From positions 2,129,501-2,193,500 of the forward strand of contig NZ_CP069354.1 in assembly GCF_016864375.1 (NCBI RefSeq): DNA of 64,000 nucleotides. Reading direction: 5' to 3'. Both the position numbers and the translations under genes were made by a program. Under the pieces are notes generated by a model that searched no databases, was not told where the DNA came from, and saw only the letters and a list, made by a program, of their open reading frames with translations. This document shows positions 1-7,427 of the stretch, piece after piece; position 1 is the first letter of the stretch; every line of letters starts with the position of its first letter. This DNA comes from Microvirga sp. VF16 (GTDB lineage: Bacteria; Pseudomonadota; Alphaproteobacteria; Rhizobiales; Beijerinckiaceae).

Positions 1-1
1 T

Positions 2-1183
2 CTCGTGAAGGCCACCGTGCCCGCGCTTCAGGAGCACGGACTGGCGATCACGAAGCGCATGTACGAGCGCATGTTCCAGAATGAGGCGATCCGCGATCTC
101 TTCAACCAGTCGCACCACGGCGAGACCGGATCCCAGCCCAAGGCGCTGGCGAGCGCCGTCCTGGCTTATGCCCAGAACATCGACAATCTCGGCGCCCTGG
201 CTCCCGCCGTGGAGCGGATCGCGCAGAAGCACGTAGGGCTGAGCATCCTGCCCGAGCACTACCCTTACGTGGCCGATGCGCTGCTCGGGGCGATCAAGGA
301 CGTGCTCGGCGATGCCGCCACCGACGAGATCCTGGCCGCCTGGGGCGAGGCCTACTGGTTCCTGGCCCATGTGCTGATCGGGCGCGAGAAGGCAGTCTAC
401 ACCAGTCTGGCCAATGCCCCGGGCGGCTGGAACGGCTGGCGCAATTTCCGGATCGAGAGCAAGCGGAAGGAAAGCGAGATCATCACCTCGTTCGTGTTGC
501 GGCCAGAGGACGGGAAGCCCGTCCTGCGCCACCAGCCCGGCCAATACCTGACGTTCTGGATCGACGTCCCGGGCCGGCATCCGCTCAAGCGGAACTACAG
601 CATTTCCAGCGCGCCGAGCGACGAGACGTACCGGATCTCGGTCAAGCGCGAGCCGCAGGGCATCGCGTCCAACTGGCTGCATGATACGGCCGAAGTCGGG
701 CAGATCCTGAAGGTGGCGCCGCCCGCCGGCGAGTTCTTCCTCAACGAGGAATCGCCTCGGCCCGTGGTGCTCCTGAGCGGCGGCGTCGGACTGACTCCGA
801 TGATGAGCATGCTGGAGACGATTTCGGCCCAGCATCCCAAGGTCGCGGTCCATTACGTGCACGGCACCCTGAACGGCGCGACCCATGCGATGAAGGAGCG
901 CGTCCGGTTCCTAGCGCAGGCCCATCCCAACATCAACGCTGCGACCTTCTATGTCGAGCCGCGACCGGAGGACCGGCCCGGAGAGGACTTCGACCATCCG
1001 GGAGTGATCAGCGTGGAATGGCTCGAGGCCAACACGCCGCTCACCGAGGCCGATTACTATCTGTGCGGTCCACGCCCCTTCCTGCGCGCCTTCGTGGGTG
1101 GTCTGGCTCTCGCAGGCGTCCGGTCGGACCGCATCCACTACGAGTTCTTCGGGCCGGCGGACGAGATTCTCGCGGCGGCGTAG
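2..1183 (+). CDS. hmp: Flavohemoprotein (nitric oxide dioxygenase), 5' end outside window
   Basis: This enzyme oxidises nitric oxide to nitrate with O2 and NAD(P)H in the cytoplasm. The globin domain fills roughly the first 140 visible residues, with the conserved stretch AQKHVGLSILPEHY around the proximal haem histidine. A ferredoxin-reductase FAD domain follows (RNYSIS, SNWLHD), then an NAD domain (GGVGLTPMMSML, YLCGPRPF) and the usual C-terminus HYEFFGP. The visible frame begins at VKATVPAL, which in E. coli Hmp lies about 11 residues inside the protein. The GTG at position 5 is therefore probably an internal valine codon and the true start lies upstream of the window. A strong terminator follows the stop codon. 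Confidence 0.93.
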   Translation, partial: LVKATVPALQEHGLAITKRMYERMFQNEAIRDLFNQSHHGETGSQPKALASAVLAYAQNIDNLGALAPAVERIAQKHVGLSILPEHYPYVADALLGAIKDVLGDAATDEILAAWGEAYWFLAHVLIGREKAVYTSLANAPGGWNGWRNFRIESKRKESEIITSFVLRPEDGKPVLRHQPGQYLTFWIDVPGRHPLKRNYSISSAPSDETYRISVKREPQGIASNWLHDTAEVGQILKVAPPAGEFFLNEESPRPVVLLSGGVGLTPMMSMLETISAQHPKVAVHYVHGTLNGATHAMKERVRFLAQAHPNINAATFYVEPRPEDRPGEDFDHPGVISVEWLEANTPLTEADYYLCGPRPFLRAFVGGLALAGVRSDRIHYEFFGPADEILAAA

Positions 1184-1222
1184 CCGCCCAGATTCTCCGG
1201 TTTCGCACGATGTGCTAAACCG

Positions 1223-1251
1223 CCCCGCCGGCTTATCCGGCGGGGCTTTTT
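1223..1251 (+). terminator. Rho-independent terminator after hmp
   Basis: A 9-bp perfect stem, CCCCGCCGG pairing with CCGGCGGGG around the loop CTTAT, is followed by C and five T residues. It lies 40 bases after the hmp stop codon. Confidence 0.9.
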
Positions 1252-1291
1252 GCATTTCGGAGGTGATTTCTCCAAGCGGTTCAGGGGGGTC

Positions 1292-1939
1292 TTAAGCCGC
1301 TTTCCACGCCTGCTGCGCCGTCAGCGTCTCGGCCTGCTCGTGCGCCCGTTTCGCTGCGGGGCGATGGACGTGTCTTTCGCTGTAGATCTCGAAGGCGGCG
1401 CGCTTCTCGATCATGCCTGTCATCATGCCCCATTGCAGGTGGCTGGCGAGCACGACATCGGCGGCGGTGAAGTGATCGCCCGCCACATAGGTCCTGTCCT
1501 TCAGCCAGGCGGAGAGGGTATCCAGCACGCGCGCATAGGAGCCGTAGCCGAAGCTGCCTTCCATGTCGGGTGCGGGATCCCAGCCGCTGGCGTGGTTGGA
1601 GACCGCGGGCTCCAGGCAGGAGGCGGTGAAGAAGAGCCAGCGGTAGTAATCGCCGCGATGCCGGGGCTCGGGCGCAAGGCCCGCCTCGGGGAAGGCATCG
1701 GCCAGATAGGCGCAGATGGCGGCGACCTCGGTCACGACGGTCTTGCCGTGCGTGATCGCCGGCACCTTGCCCATGGGATTGATGGCGAGATAGTGCGGCG
1801 CCTTCATCGTGGTCGTGAAGTCCAGCACCTTGAGGGTGTAGGGACGGCCGATCTCTTCCAGCATCCAGTGCACGATGGCGCTGCGCGATTGCGGATGGGT
1901 ATAGAAGACGAGGTCTGCGCTCATGGTTTGTGTGCTCAT
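1292..1939 (-). CDS. Glutathione S-transferase family protein
   Basis: A 215-residue GST. The thioredoxin-like N-terminal half has HPQSRSAIVHWMLEE, NPMGKVPAI and the glutathione-binding VVTEVAAICAYLAD stretch. The C-terminal helical half contains TYVAGDHFTAADVVLASHL. It should conjugate glutathione to electrophiles, but the substrate cannot be read from sequence. The start is the ATG at 1939, preceded by a good ribosome site (AGGGAG, 6 bases away). The frame is nevertheless open upstream through the WYL regulator, so a fused product is possible. A palindrome matching the regulator's own operator lies 48 bases upstream. Confidence 0.85.
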   Translation of the reverse strand: MSTQTMSADLVFYTHPQSRSAIVHWMLEEIGRPYTLKVLDFTTTMKAPHYLAINPMGKVPAITHGKTVVTEVAAICAYLADAFPEAGLAPEPRHRGDYYRWLFFTASCLEPAVSNHASGWDPAPDMEGSFGYGSYARVLDTLSAWLKDRTYVAGDHFTAADVVLASHLQWGMMTGMIEKRAAFEIYSERHVHRPAAKRAHEQAETLTAQQAWKAA

Positions 1940-2674
1940 GGGTGTCTCCCTGGTGTTGTGTGAACGGGAGACGGAATAGCGCATGGTGCTGTCAGATTCT
2001 GGCAGTAGCGTTTTCTGCCATTCCTTCATGAGCTGCCGGCGGGGCCGGGGCAGGCGCTCGGGCAGGATCTCCGCCGCCTCGATCCGGTCGGCGCGGAAGT
2101 GCCGGAAGCCTTCACGCAGCTCGCACCAGGCCACCAGCACGCGGGTCGTCTCGAAGAAGCCGAGCGACACGGGCCAGACGATCCGCGCGGTGCGTGCACC
2201 CTTCTCGTCGGTATAGGTGAGGGACAGTTTTCGGCCCTCGTTCAGCGCGCGCCGCAGAAGCGCGAGATCGACCACCTGCGGACGATCCCAGCCGTGACCG
2301 ACGACCATGGCATCGTCCTCCATGCGCTCGCGAAGATCGGCGGGAAGGACCGCGGCGACTTTGGCCATGACGTTGCGGGCCGCCTGTCCCATCTCCTCGT
2401 CGGTGCGCCGCCCGACCCATTGCAGGCCGAGCGCCAGCGCCTCGATCTCCTGGGTGGAGAACATCAGGGGAGGGAGCAGGAAGCCGGGCTTGAGCACATA
2501 GCCGAGCCCCGGCTCGCCCTCGATCTGCGCGCCCAGGGCCTGGAGCGAGGCGATGTCCCGATAAAGCGTGCGCAGCGAAATCCCCGCCTCACGCGCCAGC
2601 ACCGCCCCGCTCACCGGGCGGCGGTGATGGCGGAGGATTTGCAAAAGATCGAAAAGACGTTCGACGCGGGACAT
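1292..2674 (-). CDS. YafY/WYL-type transcriptional regulator, frame continuous with GST
   Basis: The first ~235 residues form a DeoR-like helix-turn-helix (MSRVERLFDLLQILR, GISLRTLYRDIASLQALGA) followed by a WYL ligand-sensing domain (RRALNEGRKLSLTYTDEKG, VLVAWCELREGFRHFRADRI). Such proteins are ligand-responsive regulators, usually of an adjacent gene. After EWQKTLLPESDS, where these regulators normally stop, the frame continues through a short linker into the GST, giving one 460-residue frame. What is seen is the open frame. Whether the cell makes a fusion, or both a fusion and a free GST from the internal start at 1939, is not known. A perfect palindrome lies 20 bases upstream of the start codon. 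Confidence 0.8.
   Translation of the reverse strand: MSRVERLFDLLQILRHHRRPVSGAVLAREAGISLRTLYRDIASLQALGAQIEGEPGLGYVLKPGFLLPPLMFSTQEIEALALGLQWVGRRTDEEMGQAARNVMAKVAAVLPADLRERMEDDAMVVGHGWDRPQVVDLALLRRALNEGRKLSLTYTDEKGARTARIVWPVSLGFFETTRVLVAWCELREGFRHFRADRIEAAEILPERLPRPRRQLMKEWQKTLLPESDSTMRYSVSRSHNTRETPMSTQTMSADLVFYTHPQSRSAIVHWMLEEIGRPYTLKVLDFTTTMKAPHYLAINPMGKVPAITHGKTVVTEVAAICAYLADAFPEAGLAPEPRHRGDYYRWLFFTASCLEPAVSNHASGWDPAPDMEGSFGYGSYARVLDTLSAWLKDRTYVAGDHFTAADVVLASHLQWGMMTGMIEKRAAFEIYSERHVHRPAAKRAHEQAETLTAQQAWKAA
1987..2007. promoter_or_regulatory. Putative WYL-regulator operator, copy 2
   Basis: This 21-base site has arms TGCTGTCA and TGGCAGTA and matches the operator at 2695 at 17 of 21 positions. 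It lies inside the last codons of the regulator and 48 bases upstream of the GST start, as expected for a GST promoter controlled by the same protein. Confidence 0.6.
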
Positions 2675-2694
2675 GGGCCGAACTTAGCACGGGA

Positions 2695-2715
2695 TGCTGT
2701 CAGATCGTGACAGCA
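2695..2715. promoter_or_regulatory. Putative WYL-regulator operator, copy 1
   Basis: Perfect 8-base arms TGCTGTCA and TGACAGCA are separated by GATCG, 20 bases upstream of the regulator start codon. The position suggests autoregulation. Confidence 0.65.
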
Positions 2716-2788
2716 GGATCGCGATGCCCTGTGGGTGATGAGAGCGTGGGAGGTGCCGTTGGGTGAGGGCGCTCTTGCGGCGAGCAAA

Positions 2789-2956
2789 ACAAGCGCCGCA
2801 TCCCTCGCCGTCATTCCCGGGCCTCGTCCCCGGAAATTTCCCGAGCATCCACGTTTTATCCATGTTGATGTTCCCAAGACGTGGATGGCCGCAACATGGG
2901 CGGCCATGACGGGCGTGGGTGACGACAGGTCTGTCAAAGAGCCAGCGCTTTCGGGC
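2789..2956. repeat. Dispersed ~170-bp repeat, copy 1
   Basis: Closely resembles 35451..35627. Shared blocks include ACAAGCGC, CATCCCTCGC, TTTCCCGAGCATCCA, GATGTTCCCAAGACGTGG, CGCAACATGGGCGGCCATGA and GTCTGTCAAAGAGCCAGCG. The left part holds a decayed REP palindrome (TCCCGGGCC...). The 3' edge abuts a truncated LysR gene, so the repeat marks a rearrangement junction. Confidence 0.85.
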
Positions 2957-3539
2957 TGAGGCCCCGCATGCCACCCTCAATATATTGCCCACTTCGAAGG
3001 AGGAGGTCGGTCGGCTGGTGCTCACGAGGAAACTGGATTGTGCGATCATCCCCAATTTCGACCGGCACGACCAGAATCTGACGGTGTCTGAAGTCGGCTG
3101 GGACGACTTGGTCTGTGCGATATGGAGCGGCAGCGAACTTCTTCGTGGACCTTTGACCCTTGAGAGATATCTGGAGGCCACGCACCTTCAGATTTCTGCC
3201 GACGGTCTATCGGAAGGTTTGGTGGACATGGCACTCCGCGAGATAGGGCTTCAACGACATGTCGCGGCGACGATCCCTAATTGCCTGGTCATACCTTGGG
3301 TTCTGCGGGGATCGGATTTGATCACGCATTGTGCCGACAGCATTGGCTTGCTTCTCGATGGGAACAGTGAGGTGAGTTTGGTAAAGGCGCCACTTGCTCT
3401 CCCGTCCATGCCGATATCCTTGATCATGCACAGGCAGATGGCGACCGATCCGGCAACGACTTGGCTGAAGCGTTTGATCGAGGAAATCTACGCGGATCGA
3501 CAAATTCGAAAGGACGCCGCCCGTGTGAGCGGTCCTTAG
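2957..3539 (+). pseudogene. LysR-type regulator, 5'-truncated remnant
   Basis: The reading frame gives about 195 residues of a LysR substrate-binding domain (HATLNILPTSKEEVGRLVL, LDCAIIPNF, DLVCAIWSGSEL) up to a normal C-terminus. The whole DNA-binding N-terminal half, about 90 or more residues, is missing. Upstream sequence is the dispersed repeat ending at 2956, so the open frame entering from the repeat is accidental. The remnant cannot bind DNA and has no obvious start codon with a ribosome site. Which family of LysR targets it came from cannot be told. Confidence 0.75.
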
Positions 3540-3568
3540 GCCGCCCGTTCTCAAGATAGGGAGCAGGG

Positions 3569-4318
3569 TCAAACATATGCCCGCATGAAGAACGCCATCG
3601 TGGTGCCAGCGGCCAGCAGCAGCGTTCCTGCCCGAACAACCGTGGGAGGCAGGATCCGCCCAATATGCGCACCACACCATCCGCCTGCGATAGCACCGAG
3701 CCCCACCAGGAGGCAGGCCGTCCACGCAACAGCGCCAGCAATGATGAAAGCCAGGACGGCAATGCCGTTGGCGGCGCTCACCATCAACGTGCGCGGCGCG
3801 TTCAACGCCTTGACCTCGGCTCCATCGAGAATGCTCCAAACCGCCATCATCATCAGCCCGACCGCACCGCCAAAATAGCCTCCGTAGATGCCGAGCAGGA
3901 ATTGCAGGCTTAGGATCGTTGTAAGGCCGGCCCGAAAGCGCGCGCGAAGCGCTGGCCCGATCTGCCGACCAAAAGCCAGCATCATCGTGGCGACGAGCAG
4001 CAGCCACGGCAGGACCTGATCGAACAGGGCGGCTGGCGTCCACAGCAACAACAGACTTCCGACGAGTCCCCCGACCAGCGTGACGATCGCGACCGGCACG
4101 AGAGGCACGCCGCACACGCCTGTCAGGCCGTCCCGATAGACCCAGGTGCTGGCGAGGCCACCCGGAAACAATGCGACCGTGCTGGTGGCGTTGGCGCTGA
4201 CCGAAGGCACTCCGGCGCCGATCAGTGCAGGCAGGGACACGAAAGAGCCCCCACCCGCCAGGGCGTTCATGCTGCCCGCGAGCAAGCCGGCGAGCAGCAG
4301 AAGCAGCGTATCATTCAT
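3569..4318 (-). CDS. TauE/SafE-family membrane permease
   Basis: A 249-residue integral membrane protein with about eight hydrophobic segments and the family signature AGSMNALAGGGSFVSLPAL near the N-terminus, plus a related second-half motif GIYGGYFGGAVGLMMMAVW. Family members export sulfite, sulfoacetate or similar anions. The exact substrate is not shown here. I chose ATG 4318 (MNDTLLLLLAG) because it begins directly at the first membrane segment. An open frame extends 24 residues further without hydrophobic or conserved character. The gene stands alone, with the LysR remnant downstream on the other strand. Confidence 0.85.
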   Translation of the reverse strand: MNDTLLLLLAGLLAGSMNALAGGGSFVSLPALIGAGVPSVSANATSTVALFPGGLASTWVYRDGLTGVCGVPLVPVAIVTLVGGLVGSLLLLWTPAALFDQVLPWLLLVATMMLAFGRQIGPALRARFRAGLTTILSLQFLLGIYGGYFGGAVGLMMMAVWSILDGAEVKALNAPRTLMVSAANGIAVLAFIIAGAVAWTACLLVGLGAIAGGWCGAHIGRILPPTVVRAGTLLLAAGTTMAFFMRAYV

Positions 4319-4743
4319 CAACTGACCCAGCTTGCAAATTCGAGTGCGAAGGCGCAGTCCAGTGCGGAACCCCGAGCAGCCAACAATCATGCTGCTCTAT
4401 CGTCCGGCCTCCTTTACGCACGGGTCGATGCGGCGCAATGCGGATGTTTTTTAGTCATCCTTCGGTTTTGGCGAAAGAAGGGGCAGCTTTCTTTAAGCTG
4501 GTGCATGGCCAGCCTTCGTCTTGGGCGAAGAGCGGATGATTTCCCTCGATTGGAAACCTGGTTCCATAAACGGCCTTCCGCAAAATTGAACATGAATCAT
4601 GGACCTGTAAGGTCTCCGAATGGCACGTCCTTGACGTGCGCCGATTGTCTGCTCTCGCTGGGAGCGCCAGGCATTCCGAAAAGTCGGCGAATTCCACTGC
4701 CTGATCCCGAGCAGACCTTCAGAAGCCAATCTCTCTATGTGGC
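4319..4743. other. Intergenic region with degenerate repeat
   Basis: No convincing gene. About 4550-4600 resembles 59305-59350 (shared TTCCATAAAC, then CCGTCCGC or CCTTCCGC). About 4636-4715 is a member of a degenerate ~80-bp repeat also found near 32904 and 35258. Confidence 0.5.
4636..4715. repeat. Degenerate ~80-bp dispersed repeat, copy 1
   Basis: Shares the blocks GCATTCCGAAAAGTCGGCGAA and CTGATCCCG with 35258..35335 (ACATGCCGAAAAGTCGGCGAA) and more weakly with 32904..32980. The alignment was made by eye. Confidence 0.5.
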
Positions 4744-4971
4744 TCACCCGGGCGGCAATGGACGGGGACGGGAACCGCTGTCGATGGCAACGAACGTGAA
4801 GACCGCCTGTGTCACCTTGATCTGCTCGTCGCCATCGCGGGAGCGGCGCCAGGCCTCGACCCGGAACTTCATGGATGTGCGTCCCGTAGAAATCAGGTCG
4901 GCGTAGACGGACACCTCGTCACTGACATGGACTGGGGTGTGAAAGACCATACCGTCGACCGCGACTGTCAC
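4744..4971 (-). pseudogene. Acyl-CoA thioesterase (YciA-like hotdog), 5'-truncated
   Basis: The frame encodes the second half of a hotdog-fold thioesterase: VAVDGMVFHTPVHVSDEVS, YADLISTGRTSMKFRVEAW, KVTQAVFTFVAIDSGSRP, ending with PLPPG. YciA-type enzymes normally carry about 45 more N-terminal residues with the catalytic Asp in a GxxFGG-like segment, and that part is absent. At its 5' edge the sequence joins a fragment of an unrelated isocitrate-lyase-family gene on the opposite strand, so this is deletion debris rather than a short gene. Confidence 0.7.
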
Positions 4972-4979
4972 GCAGCGGC

Positions 4980-5300
4980 CGCGCGGCCATAGCCGAGCGT
5001 GATCGTCTTGATCCTGATGTGGTCGTCATCGCCCGCACGGACGCCAGGGTGGCCATTGGCGGAAGTGTCGACGAGGTGCTTCGGCGCTGCGAGGCTTATC
5101 TGAAGGCCGGCGTCGATATGTTGATGGTTGTGGCACTCCAGAACCGCGAAGAGACGCGAAGGGTCATGGAAGCTTTTCCGGGCACACCCATCTACATCAA
5201 CGCCAGCGCTATCCGCCCAGGCCTCGCGCATGCCGAGTATGCCGAGATGGGAGTTGCGACCTACAGCATCTCAGTCGCCAAGGTCATCACTCGGTATCAG
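4980..5300 (+). pseudogene. Isocitrate lyase / PEP mutase family fragment
   Basis: The frame gives an internal piece of the family: LDPDVVVIARTDARVAIGG, EAYLKAGVDMLMVVALQNRE, FPGTPIYINASAIRPG, EYAEMGVATYSISVAKV. The N-terminal barrel with the catalytic loop and the C-terminal part are both missing. The left edge abuts the thioesterase fragment and the right edge runs into the 3' end of the MFS gene on the other strand. Family members cleave or decarboxylate 2-hydroxy or 2-keto acids. This piece cannot be functional. Confidence 0.7.
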
Positions 5301-6493
5301 CCAACTGGCAGGCTGGTTGGCTTCGATGAAGGCTGCGCCGCCAGAAGGAATCCGACAGAGCAAAGGAAGATTACCGTTCCAAAGGTGGCTGCCACACTCA
5401 GGACAAGGGTAAACCCGCTCATCCCGTGAAGGAGCGCGATGAGCGGGACGGCGAGGCCGCTCGTCGTGAACCCAAGGAAGTAGCGAACGCTGAACGCCCT
5501 GGCCCTGTACTGGGCCGGAACGTAACGGGCGACCATCGCATCGTTGATGACAACCTGCCCGTAAATCGCCGCCATGGCCAGGACCAGACCGCCGAGCATG
5601 GGAATCCCGGTTGTCAGAGCGGCGAGGCCCAGCCCAAGTGGCTGTAGGATAGAGAGCCCGACGAAGATCCTCGGAAGTGTATATCTGTCGACGAGGCGCC
5701 CCATCAGGAGTTGCGTCAGCGCTCCGAAGACGAACACGAGTGTGGCCAGGGATCCGATCAGGACAAGTGGCAGGGAGACGCCGGCACGCTCGTCGATGAT
5801 CTTAGGGAGTGCGATTGTTGTGATATTGAAGGTCATGCCGCCTGCCACGACCGCCGTCGCAAACAGCAGGAAAAGCGTCATCGGACGTGCAACCGGGATC
5901 ACGGCTTTGCTACCGCCGGAGTTGCCATGACTATCCCCATCGCCGGGCACAAGGCTGACAAAGGCAATCCCAACAAGAAGGCAAACAAGTCCGGGAAGAA
6001 TGAAGGCAGCGCGCCAGCCGAGGCTTGCGGCCAGAAGGGCCGTAATTCCTGAAGCGAAGGCCGCACCGAGATTGCCCCATACCCCATTGATCCCGAGATC
6101 CCGTCCAAGTTGACTTGTATGGCTTACCAGCATCGTAGAGCCGATCGGGTGATAGATCGCAGAGAACACCCCGAGCACGAAGAGCCAGATGCCGAACATG
6201 ATCGGCGCGTTCGCCGTCGACAGCCCGAGGCACGCGATCCCGCAGCCGCCGAAGAAGATCGCCAGCAGGTTCCGGCGTCCCATGCGATCAGCGATCCAAC
6301 CCATCGGGAGCGAGAACAGGCCAAAGGCCACGAAGGCGCCGGTCGAGAGGCCGATGAGGCTGGCATAGGACAGGTGCCGCTCTGCCGCGATGGCAATCAC
6401 GGCCGTCGGATAGATCAGGAGGACGAAGTGATCGAGCGCGTGTGCGATGTTGACGAAGGCAATCGTGCGGCGGGAAAGCAGATCAGGAGACAT
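5297..6493 (-). CDS. Major facilitator superfamily transporter
   Basis: A 398-residue protein with about 12 membrane segments, the MFS loop motif GWIADRMGRRNLL after the second segment, and the related MGRLVDRYTLPRIF in the second half. Segment 1 is NIAHALDHFVLLIYPTAVI, typical of a subgroup of small organic-acid or drug transporters, but the substrate is unknown. ATG 6493 has GAGG upstream. A GTG at 6526 would add 11 basic residues. The stop lies against the isocitrate-lyase fragment, so the last residues (SKPTSLPVG) may be junction-derived. Confidence 0.83.
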   Translation of the reverse strand: MSPDLLSRRTIAFVNIAHALDHFVLLIYPTAVIAIAAERHLSYASLIGLSTGAFVAFGLFSLPMGWIADRMGRRNLLAIFFGGCGIACLGLSTANAPIMFGIWLFVLGVFSAIYHPIGSTMLVSHTSQLGRDLGINGVWGNLGAAFASGITALLAASLGWRAAFILPGLVCLLVGIAFVSLVPGDGDSHGNSGGSKAVIPVARPMTLFLLFATAVVAGGMTFNITTIALPKIIDERAGVSLPLVLIGSLATLVFVFGALTQLLMGRLVDRYTLPRIFVGLSILQPLGLGLAALTTGIPMLGGLVLAMAAIYGQVVINDAMVARYVPAQYRARAFSVRYFLGFTTSGLAVPLIALLHGMSGFTLVLSVAATFGTVIFLCSVGFLLAAQPSSKPTSLPVG

Positions 6494-6574
6494 CCTTCGC
6501 GTCCTCGTCAGTTTCGTGCGCGACACTCCTCGGCGGCTTGACCCTGCCGGAACTCGCTAGGGACCGTCCGGCGA

Positions 6575-7222
6575 CTAGGCCGCGCGATCAAAGCTGGCAA
6601 TGAAGTCGGCCAGGCGTTCGCCCTGGATCAGGATGTGCTCCCGGAGGAGCCGCTCGGCCCGGTCGCCGTCCCCGGCACGGATCGCATCAACGATGCCTTG
6701 GTGTTCCGCGAGTGAGTTCGCGACACGGCTGCGGGCCCGAAGCTGAAGCCGCCGATAGGGTTTAAGACGGGCATGCAGGTGTTGCGCCTGCTCCGCCAGA
6801 AACGCGTTCTGGCAGGCTTCGTAGATGACGTGGTGGAAGCGCTCGTTGGCATAGTAATAGGCGTCTGCGTTCTCCTGCGACGCCTCCCGGACGCAATCCT
6901 CATGCGCCTTTTCAAGCTCCCGCTGCATGGGTTCTGTGATGCGGCGAGCCGCTAACGCTCCGCACATCCCCTCAAGGGCGGCCATCACCTCGAACCGCTC
7001 AACGACGTCCTTGAAGCTGAGCGAGGCAACGAACGCGCCCCGGCGCGGCTGCAATTCCACCAGGCCGGTAGAGGCAAGCTGCATCAAGGCCTCTCTGATC
7101 GGGGTCCGTGAAACCTCGAACCGAGCCGCCAAGCTCTGCTCATCGAGTCGGTCGCCGGGGCGGAACTTGCCCGTGACAATGTCCTGCTCGAGGACATCCC
7201 GTAAGGCTTGAGCGCGTCGCAT
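6575..7222 (-). CDS. matR: GntR/FadR-family regulator of the malonate operon (MatR-like)
   Basis: A winged helix-turn-helix (RRAQALRDVLEQDIVTGKF, SLAARFEVSRTPIREALMQLASTGLVEL) is followed by an all-helical FCD ligand domain with metal-binding histidines (FHHVIYEA, LAEHQGIVDAI). In rhizobia, MatR represses matABC and is relieved by malonate. The gene is divergent from matC, with a palindromic TTGTATACAA site between them. ATG 7222 is preferred because AGGA lies 9 bases upstream. Several in-frame ATGs up to 7249 have no ribosome site. Its assignment as MatR rests mainly on gene order. Confidence 0.85.
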   Translation of the reverse strand: MRRAQALRDVLEQDIVTGKFRPGDRLDEQSLAARFEVSRTPIREALMQLASTGLVELQPRRGAFVASLSFKDVVERFEVMAALEGMCGALAARRITEPMQRELEKAHEDCVREASQENADAYYYANERFHHVIYEACQNAFLAEQAQHLHARLKPYRRLQLRARSRVANSLAEHQGIVDAIRAGDGDRAERLLREHILIQGERLADFIASFDRAA

Positions 7223-7281
7223 AGTACTTGTCCTGCTCATGGGCATCATACAGCAGGTGCGTATAATCTCACAAGTGATTT

Positions 7282-7309
7282 CTTGTATACAAGATCATTG
7301 ACATATAAT
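7282..7309 (+). promoter_or_regulatory. GntR-type operator and matC promoter
   Basis: The perfect 12-base palindrome CTTGTATACAAG (7282-7293) has the TTGTATACAA core typical of FadR/VanR-subfamily GntR operators. A perfect -10 hexamer TATAAT lies at 7304-7309, and the palindrome overlaps the likely -35 region. Binding would block transcription of matC. A second TATAAT at 7262-7267 may belong to other starts. Confidence 0.7.
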
Positions 7310-7427
7310 GCAAACACGCGCAGTCTTTCATGCAAGGTCAATGAGGGATCCGCCTGCGCAGTCCCCGCGAGCTGCTCTAAACTGCTCGTCCGCCCGACGC
7401 AGGGGAGGAAACAGAGGAGCGGGTGCC

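Noticed and set aside
7298..7303. TTGACA as -35 box of matC
   Set aside because: Nothing resembling a -10 lies 16-18 bases downstream, while TATAAT directly abuts it.
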